Shown here: piece by piece, positions 1 to 10,782 of the stretch | Layout of the letters: each line of letters opens with the position of its first letter | Position numbering within the stretch: the first letter of the stretch is position 1 | NCBI GenBank assembly: GCA_014529385.2 | Contig: CM043967.1 | Location: forward strand, 10,924,001-10,988,000 | Source: Adiantum capillus-veneris | Lineage: Eukaryota; Streptophyta; Polypodiopsida; Polypodiales; Pteridaceae | Length of the DNA: 64,000 bases | Direction: 5' to 3' | Position numbers and translations under genes: made by a program | Notes under the pieces: model-generated | Seen by the model: only the letters and a program-made list of their open reading frames with translations | Told to the model about the DNA's origin: nothing | The model's database searches: none

Positions 1-121
1 TCCATATAAATACTTTGAAGTAGATTGAAAAGTTCTACTTGGTGCTTGGGAGACGTAGTCGTTCGCCACCACAAACATGATTATAAGCATGCATACCTTA
101 CTATGTGCATCGCATTGGACC

Positions 122-2053
122 TCAAAGGGCTTTGTGAAATCCGGTAACATAAGCACGGTTGAGAGATAAATTTTGTTTGAGCGTCTCGAAAGCTTCTTGC
201 TCCTTTCTAGTCCATGCATACTTAATGTTCTTTTTGGTAAGATAGTGTAGTGGATTGGCTATTGATGAGAATTTTTTTATAAAGCGCCTATAGTATGCAT
301 GCATACGAATAAAGCTTCATAACTCATGTAAATTCCTTGGTTAGGTCATTCTTTAATTACTTCTGGCTTTGTGGGATCCATATGGATACCAAATGGAGAG
401 ATAATATAAGCCTAAGTACTACTGAATTTCTTGCAACAAAATTCACTTTTCTTTTGTTTAATAAAAACCTTATTATCTCTCAAAGCTTGGAAAATTACCT
501 GGAGGTGTTTCTTGTGCTTCTCAAGAGATTTAGAGTAGATGATTATATGTGAAGTTGCGATATGGTCAAACTATTTTCTCCATCATGTGATTGAAAGTGG
601 CTGGAGCATTTGCAAGCCAAAAAGGCATGACAAGATATTCATAAAGACCAATGTAGTACAGAAGGTGGCTTTAAAATATCTTCATTGACTATCCTTATTT
701 GATGATAGCCACTTTTAAGGTCAATCCTACTGAAGTAAGTATACCCTTGCAACTTATCAAATAGATCTTTTATTCGAGGCACAAAGAATCTATTTTTAAT
801 TGTGATTCTATTTAGGCTCCATAGTCTACGCACATGCAATAGGTGTCACCTTTGTTTGCATTAATAGAACCGGAGAGAAAAATGGGGATGAACTAGGCCT
901 TACCATCCCCTTTTCTACCAATTCACTCACTTGCCTCATAGTCTCCTCTTATTGAGCTTGAGAGACTCTATAAGGAGGCTTATTGGGAGGTGAACTTCCT
1001 GGTAGTAGCTCTTTGGTATGGTCATCATCCCCTCGTTTTGGAGATAACTCTCTAGGGATGTCATCAATGAAAACATCTTGGAATTGGTTTATAAAATTAG
1101 ATAACTCTAAATCTTCTTGATTTCCATCATTTCTATTTGGGAAAATAGTAGTGTCATTGATAGACTCTCTAACAAAAATTATGTATGCGAAAACCAAACT
1201 TTTCATTGACTTGTCAAAAGCTTGTGTATGTACAAAGTGTATGATGTTACCTTTCTCGCTTGCATCTATGTACATATCTCTCTCTCTATATACTTAAAAT
1301 AGATTTTTCTCTCAGGAAACCTCATAGATGTAGCCATACAATTAAACAGTGGTGCCCCTAGAATTACATCTTCATGTTTGGAAGAAGAGATAATGAAGTC
1401 TTCTTTGTCCACATAACTTTGGACATGGAGTCTCAATTTCTTAATCAAGGGATGACTGAGGCTCTTCACCCTTGAAAGCCCCATCCACCTGCACAATATC
1501 TCCCATCTCATAATCTTGTATCCCTTACTTGGTAGCTACCTCAACTGATATGAAATTATGAGCTGAGCTAGGATCAAAGGGGATAAAAGCATCATGTTCT
1601 CTCACACCTGCCCCATGCATTGGCAAGTGGTGACCCTTTGCAATGATCATCCTCTTTTGGAGCTCTATTTCTCTCCATTGGAGGAAGCGTTTTGTGACCT
1701 TTGTGAAGTGTTTGAACTTTTGAGACTCGCTTCTATTTCTCTCCATTGGAGGAAGCTCTTCATTTGGAGCATGACATCTCCTTTTTGGAGAGATGCATCC
1801 CCAACTTGATGTTGGAGCTCTTCATGCGGATTGTTCTCATCACCCATAGAGAGTCCTCTTTTGGAGATATCACAAAGAGTCTTCTTAGAGCTCTCTCTTC
1901 CCTGAAAAGCAAAATTACCCATGGCTTGTTAAAGCCTATAGAGACATGATAATTCACAAACCAATGGCTATCATTAGTAGCACCATCATGTGAAAAATCA
2001 AAGTCATCAACATTAATTCTACTCTCTTCATTATTTTCATTTATGCTAAGCAA
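122..2053 (-). pseudogene. Broken Ty3 gag-protease-RT fragment, left arm copy
   Basis: Minus-strand counterpart of the fragment at 13424-15378. In minus order: a gag/leader-like stretch (2053-1760), a protease start where the DSGA motif has decayed (around 1525-1600, ending in HNFIS), a protease C-terminal part (1511-1266, VILGAPLF), a linker (1275-949), an RT segment with DLKSGYHQIRI (839-639) and the start of RNase H (304-122, YYRRFIKKFSS). Several frameshifts and stops separate the pieces, so no functional product is expected. RNase H stops abruptly and is joined to LTR sequence near position 95, an internal deletion that removed the rest of RNase H and the integrase. Confidence 0.85.
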
Positions 2054-2357
2054 AAATTATGTGTGTTCTTGCAAGAGATAGTTCCAACCTATGTAGTCTA
2101 CCCTAGGACCTCTCTTCTTAAGCAATGTATGCTTTGCCGTACGTGTCAAGGAGGCTGGGAACTTGCATGTGCACTATGTGCGAGCCTCAAAGGGCTACAA
2201 GCACACAACTAGATAGACCTAGCAAGCTCAAAGAAGCAATGGTGTGTCACTCACACATCTCAATGCTTCCGTCATGAAGGATCCTGTGATGCGATGAAGA
2301 AGAGTCGTTGTGATGCCACACAACAACCGCCTCGCGGCCTCCGCAATGCTCGATCAC

Positions 2358-2359
2358 TT

Positions 2360-2428
<69 letters not shown>

Positions 2429-2458
2429 CCCCTCAAGCATACACACACAGCTACACAC

Positions 2459-2554
<96 letters not shown>

Positions 2555-2580
2555 CACACACACACACACACACACACAGA
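2358..2580. repeat. Compound CT / CA microsatellite (left arm)
   Basis: An interrupted CT tract (about 2358-2428) is followed by a long CA tract (about 2451-2580) with a CG-rich interruption (near 2466-2474). Every reading frame is open here because the unit is a dinucleotide, so the apparent His/Thr or Cys/Val ORFs are artefacts. The right arm has the matching TG/GA tract at 12897-13110, but its GA part is uninterrupted, so the two arms have diverged here. Confidence 0.97.
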
Positions 2581-2727
2581 CACATGAGCACTCAAAAGAG
2601 AAGGAGACAGAGATGGAGCAAGAGCACTTCTTAGCTTACACCTCCTAGAATGAGGATTTTTAGGTCAAATGCACTTTTTATAAAAGTTTGACCCATACAC
2701 ACATGGGTGCCCACAGTGGCCAACCGT

Positions 2728-4685
2728 TGTAAAACTATTGTAAAAATAAGATAAGTTGTGCGCCTCTCATCGGCGATCACCTACGCACCTATTGGACCGA
2801 CAAGACCAATCCATGACTCAGTCAAATAAATAATAAGGCATCCTCAAGGATAGGGTTCCGTGAGGGTTAACATTGCCCTCTTCCTGATGTAAATCCATCC
2901 TCGGAAGCTATTGAGATGAAGCCCCGTTCGTTGAGGTGAAGAGCATCTGAGATTAAATGTCCTTAACCTCTTCAATCACTACAAAATCAACCAAAATTGG
3001 CACAGTAATTGCATTCTCATATAGAATTAAAACTATATGCAGTTATAGGCACATAAATGATTGGTAACAAAATATTAAACAATTTGTTTAGCAGTAAAAC
3101 ATTAAACTGTGATATAATCAAATGCATAAGCAATTGTAAAGGTAAAAAATGGGTTGCTAATTTAATGATTGAGAGGCATTAGAAGTCAACTATTACTACC
3201 ATGGACAAGCTTCTCATTTTCTCTTGTCAATTAAGCTGTTTAATCGTTGCGATCACCTACGCACCTATTGGACCGACAAGACCAATCCATGACTCAATCA
3301 AATAAATAATAAGGCATCCTCAAGGTGATAGGGTGTCCATGAGGGTTAACATTGCCCTCTTCCTGATGTAAATTCCATCCTCGGAAGCTATTGAGATGAA
3401 GCCCCGTTCGTTGAGGTGGAAGAGCATCTGAGATTAAATGTCCTTAACCTTCTTTAATCACTACAAAATCAACCAAAATTGGCACAGTAATTGCATTCTC
3501 ATATAGAATTAAAAAAGCATATGCAGTTATAGGCACATAAATTATTGGTAACAAAATATTAAACAATTTGTTTAGCAGTAAAACATTAAACTGTGATATA
3601 ATCAAATGCATAAGCAATTGTAAAGGTAAAAAATAAACAAGAATGGGGTTGCTAATTTAACAATCGAGAGGCAATAGAAGTCAACTATTACTACCATGGA
3701 CAAGCTTCTCAATTTTCTCTGGTCAATTAAACTGTTTAATCGCGAGAGCAAAGTATTTCATGTCCGAGGGCTGACTAAGGCTATACCTAGAAGACCCTCT
3801 AGTTAAGTTATTATAAAAGGAATTGCTTATGAAATCATCGTCTGACTTATTCCCTTTCTTTGACCCCCCAAATGGGTCATGTCAAAAGTTGCGTCCTTGT
3901 GCATAATGTTTTTATGAATTTTGGGTCATGCACTAGAACTTGTAGGTTTCCCTTTTCTTTTTGTTGGTGGATCTTGCTCTTTTACTTCTTTAATTTTTGT
4001 TTTCTTGAGTATAGGGCTATATATATACATTCCCTGAGATTGAGAGATTGAGAGGTTAGGAAGGAAGGTTAAGAGGGAGCAAGTGAATGTTGGATGTCAG
4101 CAAACACTCCCCCCCCCCTTGGGTAGATCATACCTTTTGCAATGATGTCGTCACCCTTTGAAACCAATTTTTCCAATTTGTCATGGGTGAAGACTTTGAC
4201 CAATAGTTTTTGACCACCCTAGGTGTTTCATCTAGTTTTGCAAGGGTGGTAAGGTACTTCCCATGATTTTATTTGCAACGTTGTTGTAGGTGGTAAACTT
4301 ACAATGGGAGGTGCAAATTCCTTCTTGTTTGTATGTATATTTACAATGGTAGGTAGAGGTTTTTTCAAAGCTTCTATTTTTGTATATGAACTACATAAAG
4401 AGAAAGAAGCTTCATTTGGCTTCCTTATCCTGAGCTAGGTGGAACAAATTGTTCTTTCTTCGGTACCCAAACTAGCTATGGAGGAGGTGTGTAGCATTTT
4501 GTTATTTTTTTCTTTTCACGGTCTGCAAATTGTTTTGGAGTTATAGGATTTGGCCTACATGGATCGTTAATAGGTGATAAGAGAGAACACAACGTATATT
4601 TAGGTACCCAGATTTGATCATTTCTGTAATAGAAGCCTCGGGCTTTTAATAGTCTCTTGGTAATCCAACGTAACGTTTCCTAACA
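2728..4685 (-). mobile_element. Ty3-type LTR, left arm copy
   Basis: Reverse-complement twin of the LTR at 10783-12749. In minus orientation it opens with TGTTAGGAAACG and closes with TTTTACA. Just outside the close (about 2705-2724) lies a primer-binding-site-like TTGGCCACTGTGGGC. A TATATATA motif is present near 4020. The 3' half contains two tandem copies of a ~490 bp unit. No coding capacity is evident. LTR boundaries rest on TG...CA ends and the PBS-like motif, not on a target duplication. Confidence 0.65.
2772..3747. repeat. Two ~490 bp tandem units inside LTR (left arm)
   Basis: Units of about 480 bp (2772-3251) and 496 bp (3252-3747) repeat the same text, from 'gcgatcacctacgcacc' through the accession of AT-rich sequence to 'gtcaattaa(g/a)ctgtttaatcg'. 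They match 12224-12704 and 11728-12223 in the right arm. The duplication therefore predates the inverted duplication. Confidence 0.9.
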
Positions 4686-4921
4686 TTTCTTGGGGTGAGT
4701 GGGACGTCTCTTACGAGGCTTCTGTTTTGAACCAGATTGAGCATCAAAAGTGGTTGTCAAAGAAGCTTTATGGACCCATTTTTATGCTGCTCTTGACAAA
4801 TCACACTGAGTCTTGGGTGCCTCATTCTTTGTTTCAGCCATGGAAGTTGAAGCTCTAAAGGGTTGTGCCATAGGATAGATGTTTCAACCTCTGAATATGC
4901 AATGTTCCATTTTGTGTTCCC

Positions 4922-5310
4922 TCAAGAGCAATAACTCGGGGACTGTTGCTTGAGTAGCAGGGCTGAGAGTCTGCCTCTGTGTTGTGACATCCCAATCCCC
5001 CAATCAATAGTGCATTTGGTGGCTATCATCCATGCACGTCCTAGGTTTATATTGCCTTCTATAGTTCCAGCAGGCATGACCAAAAATTCTTGAGCCACAA
5101 CCCTGTCGTCATAACTGACAGAAGTGTGCCAGGTTCCAAAAACCGTAGTTTTTTTTCTTGTTGACACCCTTGACTTGGATATTAATCTCAGATAGAGACG
5201 AATTTCCTAATTGGCACCCACACCCCATATAATAACAAATTATATTTAGCACTCGTGTCCAATAAGGCGTTATATAGCACTTTCCCATAGGCGCTATTCA
5301 ACTCAATAGG
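4922..5310 (-). pseudogene. Retropepsin-like ORF, left arm copy
   Basis: Minus-strand twin of the protease-like ORF at 10166-10711. The segment with LGRAWMIATKCTIDWG, resembling the C-terminal part of Ty3 retropepsins, reads at 5167-4922. The active-site-like DTSAKYNLL segment lies further along near 5240-5280, in another reading frame because of a small indel. It is broken compared with the right-arm copy and is not expected to be functional. Confidence 0.6.
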
Positions 5311-5514
5311 TAATCATAGATACGTGTCAGAGTCCTACCAATCATCCTTTGTTTCAACGTGAAATGCATATGTAACTCCAAGGTTGGCCTCTCGTTGGCG
5401 TCTTATACATTTTTGTCGCTCCTTAGCCTCAGCTTGAGCTTGTATCTTCTTCAACTCTGCTTGTGCCTTGGCTTCCTTTTTGGATGGCACGTAGCTTCTG
5501 TTGGCTTAAGGGAT

Positions 5515-7104
5515 TAGCAACATGCCAATACTCCGACATCATCATATACAAACAATCCAATCCTCCTAAAGTGATAAACTTTAAAACCAATTCAAAAATC
5601 ATACTGAATCTTCTTGAAAATAAATTCAGCTTCAAGGACATCTTCATCTCTGCAAATTCTGATATCTGCATCAAAAATTCAGAATTCTGATATTGCATCC
5701 AAAATATTGTATCCATCTGAAAATCTATAATATCTGCTTCATAAAAACTTTGCAAATAGACAAAAATCTTCCAACATTGAGTTAGAATTGTCTCCAAATC
5801 TGAAATAAAGTCCTTCTCTTCAAAATCAAGAATTTCAGGTAAATCAGAGATAGAACAACTCCTTCCATAGGAATCAATCATTCCATTCAGCAAACTCTGT
5901 AATTTTGTCATGAAAAACATCCAAATATCATATCCCTTTGAATTCCACTTGAGTTCTGTAAAATCAAAGAGAAAATACTCTTTGCCTGATCATCAATCTG
6001 CAAAATCTGATTCAAACAATAAGAAATATGGATCCTTGAGTCATCATGCTCAATATCTTGCATCTGCAAAATCTGATTTGCAACTTCTGCATTCAAAAAA
6101 TCAGTAATATCCACTTCAGACCTAGAAATTTGATCTTGAAAAACTCCAATATTTTCAATATCTGCAAATTCTAATTTTGAGAATAAGCTCATATAGTTGA
6201 TATGCTTCTCTAGTGTCAACTTCAGCCACCAATTTGCAGCAAAGAACACTTCCAAAAAATCAGATCTCACTTTAAAGTGAAGTAAAATAGGTTCATTTCT
6301 GAAAATAAACTTTGCCATTGATAAAGAAAACTTCTTCAACATCACTGAATATGGATAAGTCATTTCAAAAACAATTGTCAATTCAGCTTCTTTGAGAAAT
6401 TGATTTATCTGACTTTGTGGATCTTCAAATAGCAAACTGACAATCTGATTTGCTATCCCTACATTTTGATTCGATTCAGATGCACAAATCAACAAATTAT
6501 ACTCAGCTTCAACTTCCTTTGGCGATAGCAAATCAATTTGCTTCTCTTCATCAACATCAGGAATACCAAAACTTGATTTTGCACAATTCAGATTGATGAA
6601 AATCTGATTGCACATTCCAGTTAGTCTGCATTCTGAAAACACTCCCATCATGTCATATTGATCATTTGAAAGACACACAAAATTTAGATTCACCATCTGA
6701 TTTTGAATAATTGGATCAAAAAAATCACATCCAAACAACTTTGAATCTGCACTTCTTCAATTTCAAATTCTGCAAAACCTAACTCTTGCTTCATTTGTGC
6801 ATCCGTGACATTCTCCTCATCAAGGTAAGACAAAAAATATTCAATCACAACATTCTCTTCATCAAAACAAAATCCGACCTAGCAAAATCCGACTGAAGCT
6901 AATTCCGACAAGCATGACATAATCCGACTAGCATGACCAAATATTGGACTCAGTAACAATCAGACTCAGCAAATATCTAACTGACCAAATATCAGACTCA
7001 GCAATATTCAAAGTCAGTAATATTCAGAGTTAACAATATTCAAAACAACATCCCAATTTCAGACCAACCAATATTTAGACTCAACATATAATATTCAGTC
7101 AACA
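5515..7104. other. AT-rich spacer with degenerate short repeats
   Basis: This unique stretch between the palindrome arms is rich in variations on 'aaatctgattcaga' and 'ctgcaaaatctgat'. Towards 6880-7090 it changes to variations on 'aatccgactagca' and 'aatattcagact'. Minus-strand ORFs of 276 codons (6738-5908) and 163 codons (5920-5429) overlap it and are rich in Ile, Gln, Phe and Ser, but match no family I recognise. The second runs across the junction into integrase-tail sequence. The ORFs may simply follow from the biased composition. At ~7105 it is joined to Ty3 pol sequence on the plus strand. Confidence 0.5.
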
Positions 7105-10016
7105 CATTTCAAGTCCTACACCACAGAGGAGCGTAAGGTTGTGTATACAAAATCCCAGAGAACACCTATCAATGGAAGCAATGGAGTCTATGATGGTCTA
7201 GTGATAGTTAAGGAAATAGAGTTAGCAGACCCAGGTGAGGAGTCCAAACCTGTTTTCATTGCCCAGGATCAGACAGAGACTGAGGAGTATGTACTGAAAG
7301 AATTTCTCAAGGAATTCAAGGATATACTTGCTTGGACATACCATGATATGAAAGGTGTTCCACCTTCTGTGGTGCAACACATGATCCCCATGGATAGCAT
7401 AGCTAACCAGTCTAGCAACGACCCTACCCAATGAATCCTAAGTATGCAAGGATTTTTCAAGAAGAGACTGAAAAGCTTGTGAAATGCGGATTCATATACC
7501 CTATTGAGCACTCAAAATGGGTGTCTCAAATAGTTATTGTGCCAAAAAAGAATGGAAAACTCAGAGTGTGCATGGATTTCAAGAAGTTCAATGCCGCCAC
7601 TAGGAGGGACCATTACCCCTTGCCATATTCAAAACATGTGCTTGAAAGAGTTGTAAGGAAGGAAGCTTATAATTTTTTAATGGATACTCTGGCTACAATC
7701 AAATCATGATTCGCTAGAGGACCAATCTAAAACAATTTTTATAACCAAATTTGAATTGTTTGCATTTTTTCTTATGGCTTTTGGCTTAACCAATGCCCCT
7801 GCTACCTTCCAAAGATTAATAAAACACTGCTTTTAAAGAATATTTGAAGGAGTTTTGCGAAGCTTTCTTAGATGAACTTTGTGTTTATTCCTCTCGGAAA
7901 GACATCTATCATGTTTATGAGAAGTGTTTGAGAAGACTAGTGCAGATTGTATCGCGTCTCCTTAAACCCTTTCAAATGCCAATTTTGGGGTAAACATGAG
8001 TCATTTTAGCGCATATAGTATCCAAAAAAGGGATTTCCACATATGAGAGTAAAACTAAAGCCATTGCTAATTTGCCACCACCTACAAAGATAAAGGAGTT
8101 CAAAGGTTCATGGGCCATGTTGGTTATTATCGGCGGTTTAATTTAAACTTTGCCAAGATAGCTTGCCCATTGTACAAGCTTCTTATTGAGTTTCACTGGA
8201 CCGTGGAGTGTGACCATGATTATGGGTCATTAAAAAAGACCTTAACCAGTGATCCCATTCTACAAGTGCCCAATTGGAATGTAATTTTCCATGTGCATAT
8301 TGATGCATCGAACTTTGCTATTGGGTGTATTCTAACTCAATCAGCAGAACATAAATTGGACTATCCTAAGTCGTCAATTAAATGCGGTTGAGAGGAACTA
8401 CACCAGTACAGAGCGGGAAGGTTTAGGTATGATTTATGCAGTAAAGAAATTTTGCTACTACCTTCTTGCCAACAAGTTTGTTTTCTATGTTGATCATCAA
8501 GCGTTGTTGTATTTAGTAAATAAACCTTGTTCCAAGGAAAGAATTACACGATTTGTTAATTCTTCTTGAATTTGATTTTATCATTTTGGTGAGACCCGAT
8601 AAAAGACATGTCATGGTGGATCATTTGTCTTGCATACCCAATGGTGAAGCCCCTACTAGAATTGAGGATGAATTGCCCGATACATCCATGTTCCTAGTCG
8701 CGACCATGCCTTAATGGAGTGAGAAGATTGTGAGCTTTTTAGTTACTGGTTTTTCAACCAAAGAGCTTCGTAAGGATATAGCTTGAAAATTGTTAAAAGA
8801 ATGTGAACCTTATTCTCTAATTGCGGGAACTCTCTACAAGCTAAAGAAGGACCACATTTTTAGACGTTGTGCTCGTGATGATGAGTACCTATACATATTG
8901 CAAGAAGCCCACATGGATATAGCTGGAGGACATTCCTCAGGGGACCTAATGGTTAGAAAGGTGTTGCAATCAAGCTATTGGTGGCCTTCCTTATTCAAGG
9001 ATGCATCACTTTTTGCCAAAGGGTGTGATGAATGCCAACATTACAAGATCTCGCAACAAAAGGGTAGGATGCCCTTACATCCTATAAAAGTGACTCAACC
9101 ACTTGAAAAATGGGGTTTAGACTTTGTAGGCCCAATTAGTTGAGTAGCTTGTAACACTCAATCTTGATATATTATTGTTGCCACTGACTATATGACAAAG
9201 TGGACAGAAGCCAGGGCGACACAAAGGGCTGATGCAAGGTCAACTGCCAAGTTTCTCTTTGAGAACATTATTACGTGATTTGGTTGTCCCTTTGAAATTG
9301 TGAGTGACAATGGTACTCATTTTATAAATGGAGTGATAAAGGAACTCACAACAAACTTCATGATAGCTCACCATAATTCCACACGTTATTATCCACAAGC
9401 AAGTGGCCAAGCTGAGAGCACTAACAAGACCTTAATTTCTACCTTGACCAAAACAGTGGAAGCTCATCACGCAGATTGGGATTTGAAGTTGACATTAGCT
9501 CTATGGGCTTATCATACTTCTTACAAAGTGGCTATCAATTGTACAATATTCATAATGGTATATGGCCAAGAAGTAGTTATGCCATGGGAGTTTGTAATTC
9601 CTAGTCTACGGGTAGCTTCACAAGAAGGTTGGGATGGTAACCCTTTAGTTGCGCGTTTATATATCCTACAGAGACTAGATGAAGAAAGGCAATTGGCCGT
9701 GCAAAATGCACTTGTGGAGAAAGATAGGAGAAATAAATGGTTTGATTGTCATCTAAAGAACAAAGATATCAATGTTGGGGATAAAGTCCTTATGTATGGA
9801 TTATGTAACGAGAATAAAAAGTTGAAATATACGGGAAACGGACCATATAGAGTATGCAAAATCACCCCACAAGATACCATTCGCGTGGAAACTCTTGATG
9901 GAGTTGAAACCATTGGATTCCTCAATGTGAGAAAATTTAAAAGATATTATGATCCCTTAAGCCAACAGAAGCTACGTGCCATCCAAAAAAGGAAGCCAAG
10001 GCACAAGCAGAGTTGA
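7105..10016 (+). pseudogene. Decayed Ty3 pol (RT, RNase H, integrase), Tat/Athila-like
   Basis: Pieces in order: pre-RT linker (7141-7434); RT start with KNGKLRVCMDFKKFNA (7431-7709); RNase H start (8110-8391, HIDASNFAIGCIL); integrase zinc/linker region (8790-9143, YWWPSLFKDA and GLDFVGPIS); integrase core and C-terminus (9300-10016, SDNGTHF and GQAESTNKTL carrying the second Asp and the Glu of the DDE triad). Stops and frameshifts fall at about 7432, 7707, 8390 and 9141. The RT wording (MNPKYA, GFIYPIEHSKWVS) resembles the Tat/Athila branch, unlike the chromovirus-type copies elsewhere in the window; this lineage call is an inference. No gag precedes it; it starts abruptly after the AT-rich spacer. 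It runs across the palindrome junction at 9952. Confidence 0.85.
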
Positions 10017-10165
10017 AGAAGATACAAGCTCAAGCTGAGGCTAAGGAGCGACAAAAATGTATAAGACGCCAACGAGAGGCCAACCTTGGAGTTACATATG
10101 CATTTCACGTTGAAACAAAGGATGATTGGTAGGACTCTGACACGTATCTATGATACCCTATTGAG

Positions 10166-10711
10166 TTGAATAGCGCCTATGGGAAAGTGCTATATAACGC
10201 CTTATTGGACACGAGTGCTAAATATAATTTGTTATTATATGGGGTGTGGTGCCAATTAGGAAATTCGTCTCTATCTGAGATTAATATCCAAGTCAAGGGT
10301 GTCAACAAGAAAAAAACTACGGTTTTTGGAACCTGGCACACTTCTGTCAGTTATGACGACAGGGTTGTGGCTCAAGAATTTTTGGTCATGCCTGCTGGAA
10401 CTATAGAAGGCAATATAAACCTAGGACGTGCATGGATGATAGCCACCAAATGCACTATTGATTGGGGGATTGGGATGTCACAACACAGAGGCAGACTCTC
10501 AGCCCTGCTACTCAAGCAACAGTCCCCGAGTTATTGCCTCTTGAGGGAACACAAAATGGAACATTGCATATTCAAGAGGTTGAAACATCTATCCCTATGG
10601 CACAACCCTTTAGAGCTTCAACTTCCATGGCTGAAACAAAGAATGAGGCACCCAAGACTCAGTGTGATTTGTCAAGAGCAGCATAAAAATGGGTCCATAA
10701 AGCTTCTTTGA
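10166..10711 (+). pseudogene. Retropepsin-like ORF downstream of integrase
   Basis: A 181-codon ORF with an aspartic-protease-like N-terminal segment (NALLDTSAKYNLLLYGVW, where a Ty3 protease would normally have DTGAS.NLL) and a C-terminal segment LGRAWMIATKCTIDWG typical of the end of plant Ty3 proteases. The Gly of D(T/S)G is Ser, so activity is doubtful. A +1-shifted ORF (10462-10686) continues with a basic tail. Protease after integrase is the wrong order for Ty3, so either a rearranged fragment or a different element's 5' part has been joined. The LTR starts 70 bases downstream. Confidence 0.6.
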
Positions 10712-10782
10712 CAACCACTTTTGATGCTCAATCTGGTTCAAAACAGAAGCCTCGTAAGAGACGTCCCACTCACCCCAAGAAA

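Larger units (their letters stand above)
1..5514. repeat. Left arm of giant inverted repeat
   Basis: This stretch reads as the reverse complement of 9952-15474: base 1 pairs with 15474 and base 5514 with 9952. Arm lengths differ by only ~9 bp, so indels are few and small. They fall largely in microsatellites and short runs, and several single-base losses are on this side. The arm holds, in minus orientation, a broken Ty3 gag-PR-RT fragment (122-2053), microsatellites, an LTR (2728-4685) and a protease-like ORF. It starts at the window edge inside an LTR, so the palindrome may extend further. It could be a real inverted duplication or an assembly fold-back. Confidence 0.93.

Noticed and set aside
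2272-2648. ORFs of ~100 codons rich in Cys/Val or His/Thr and Ser/Leu
   Set aside because: They translate a CA/CT microsatellite, which is open in all frames. The same applies at 12843-13217.
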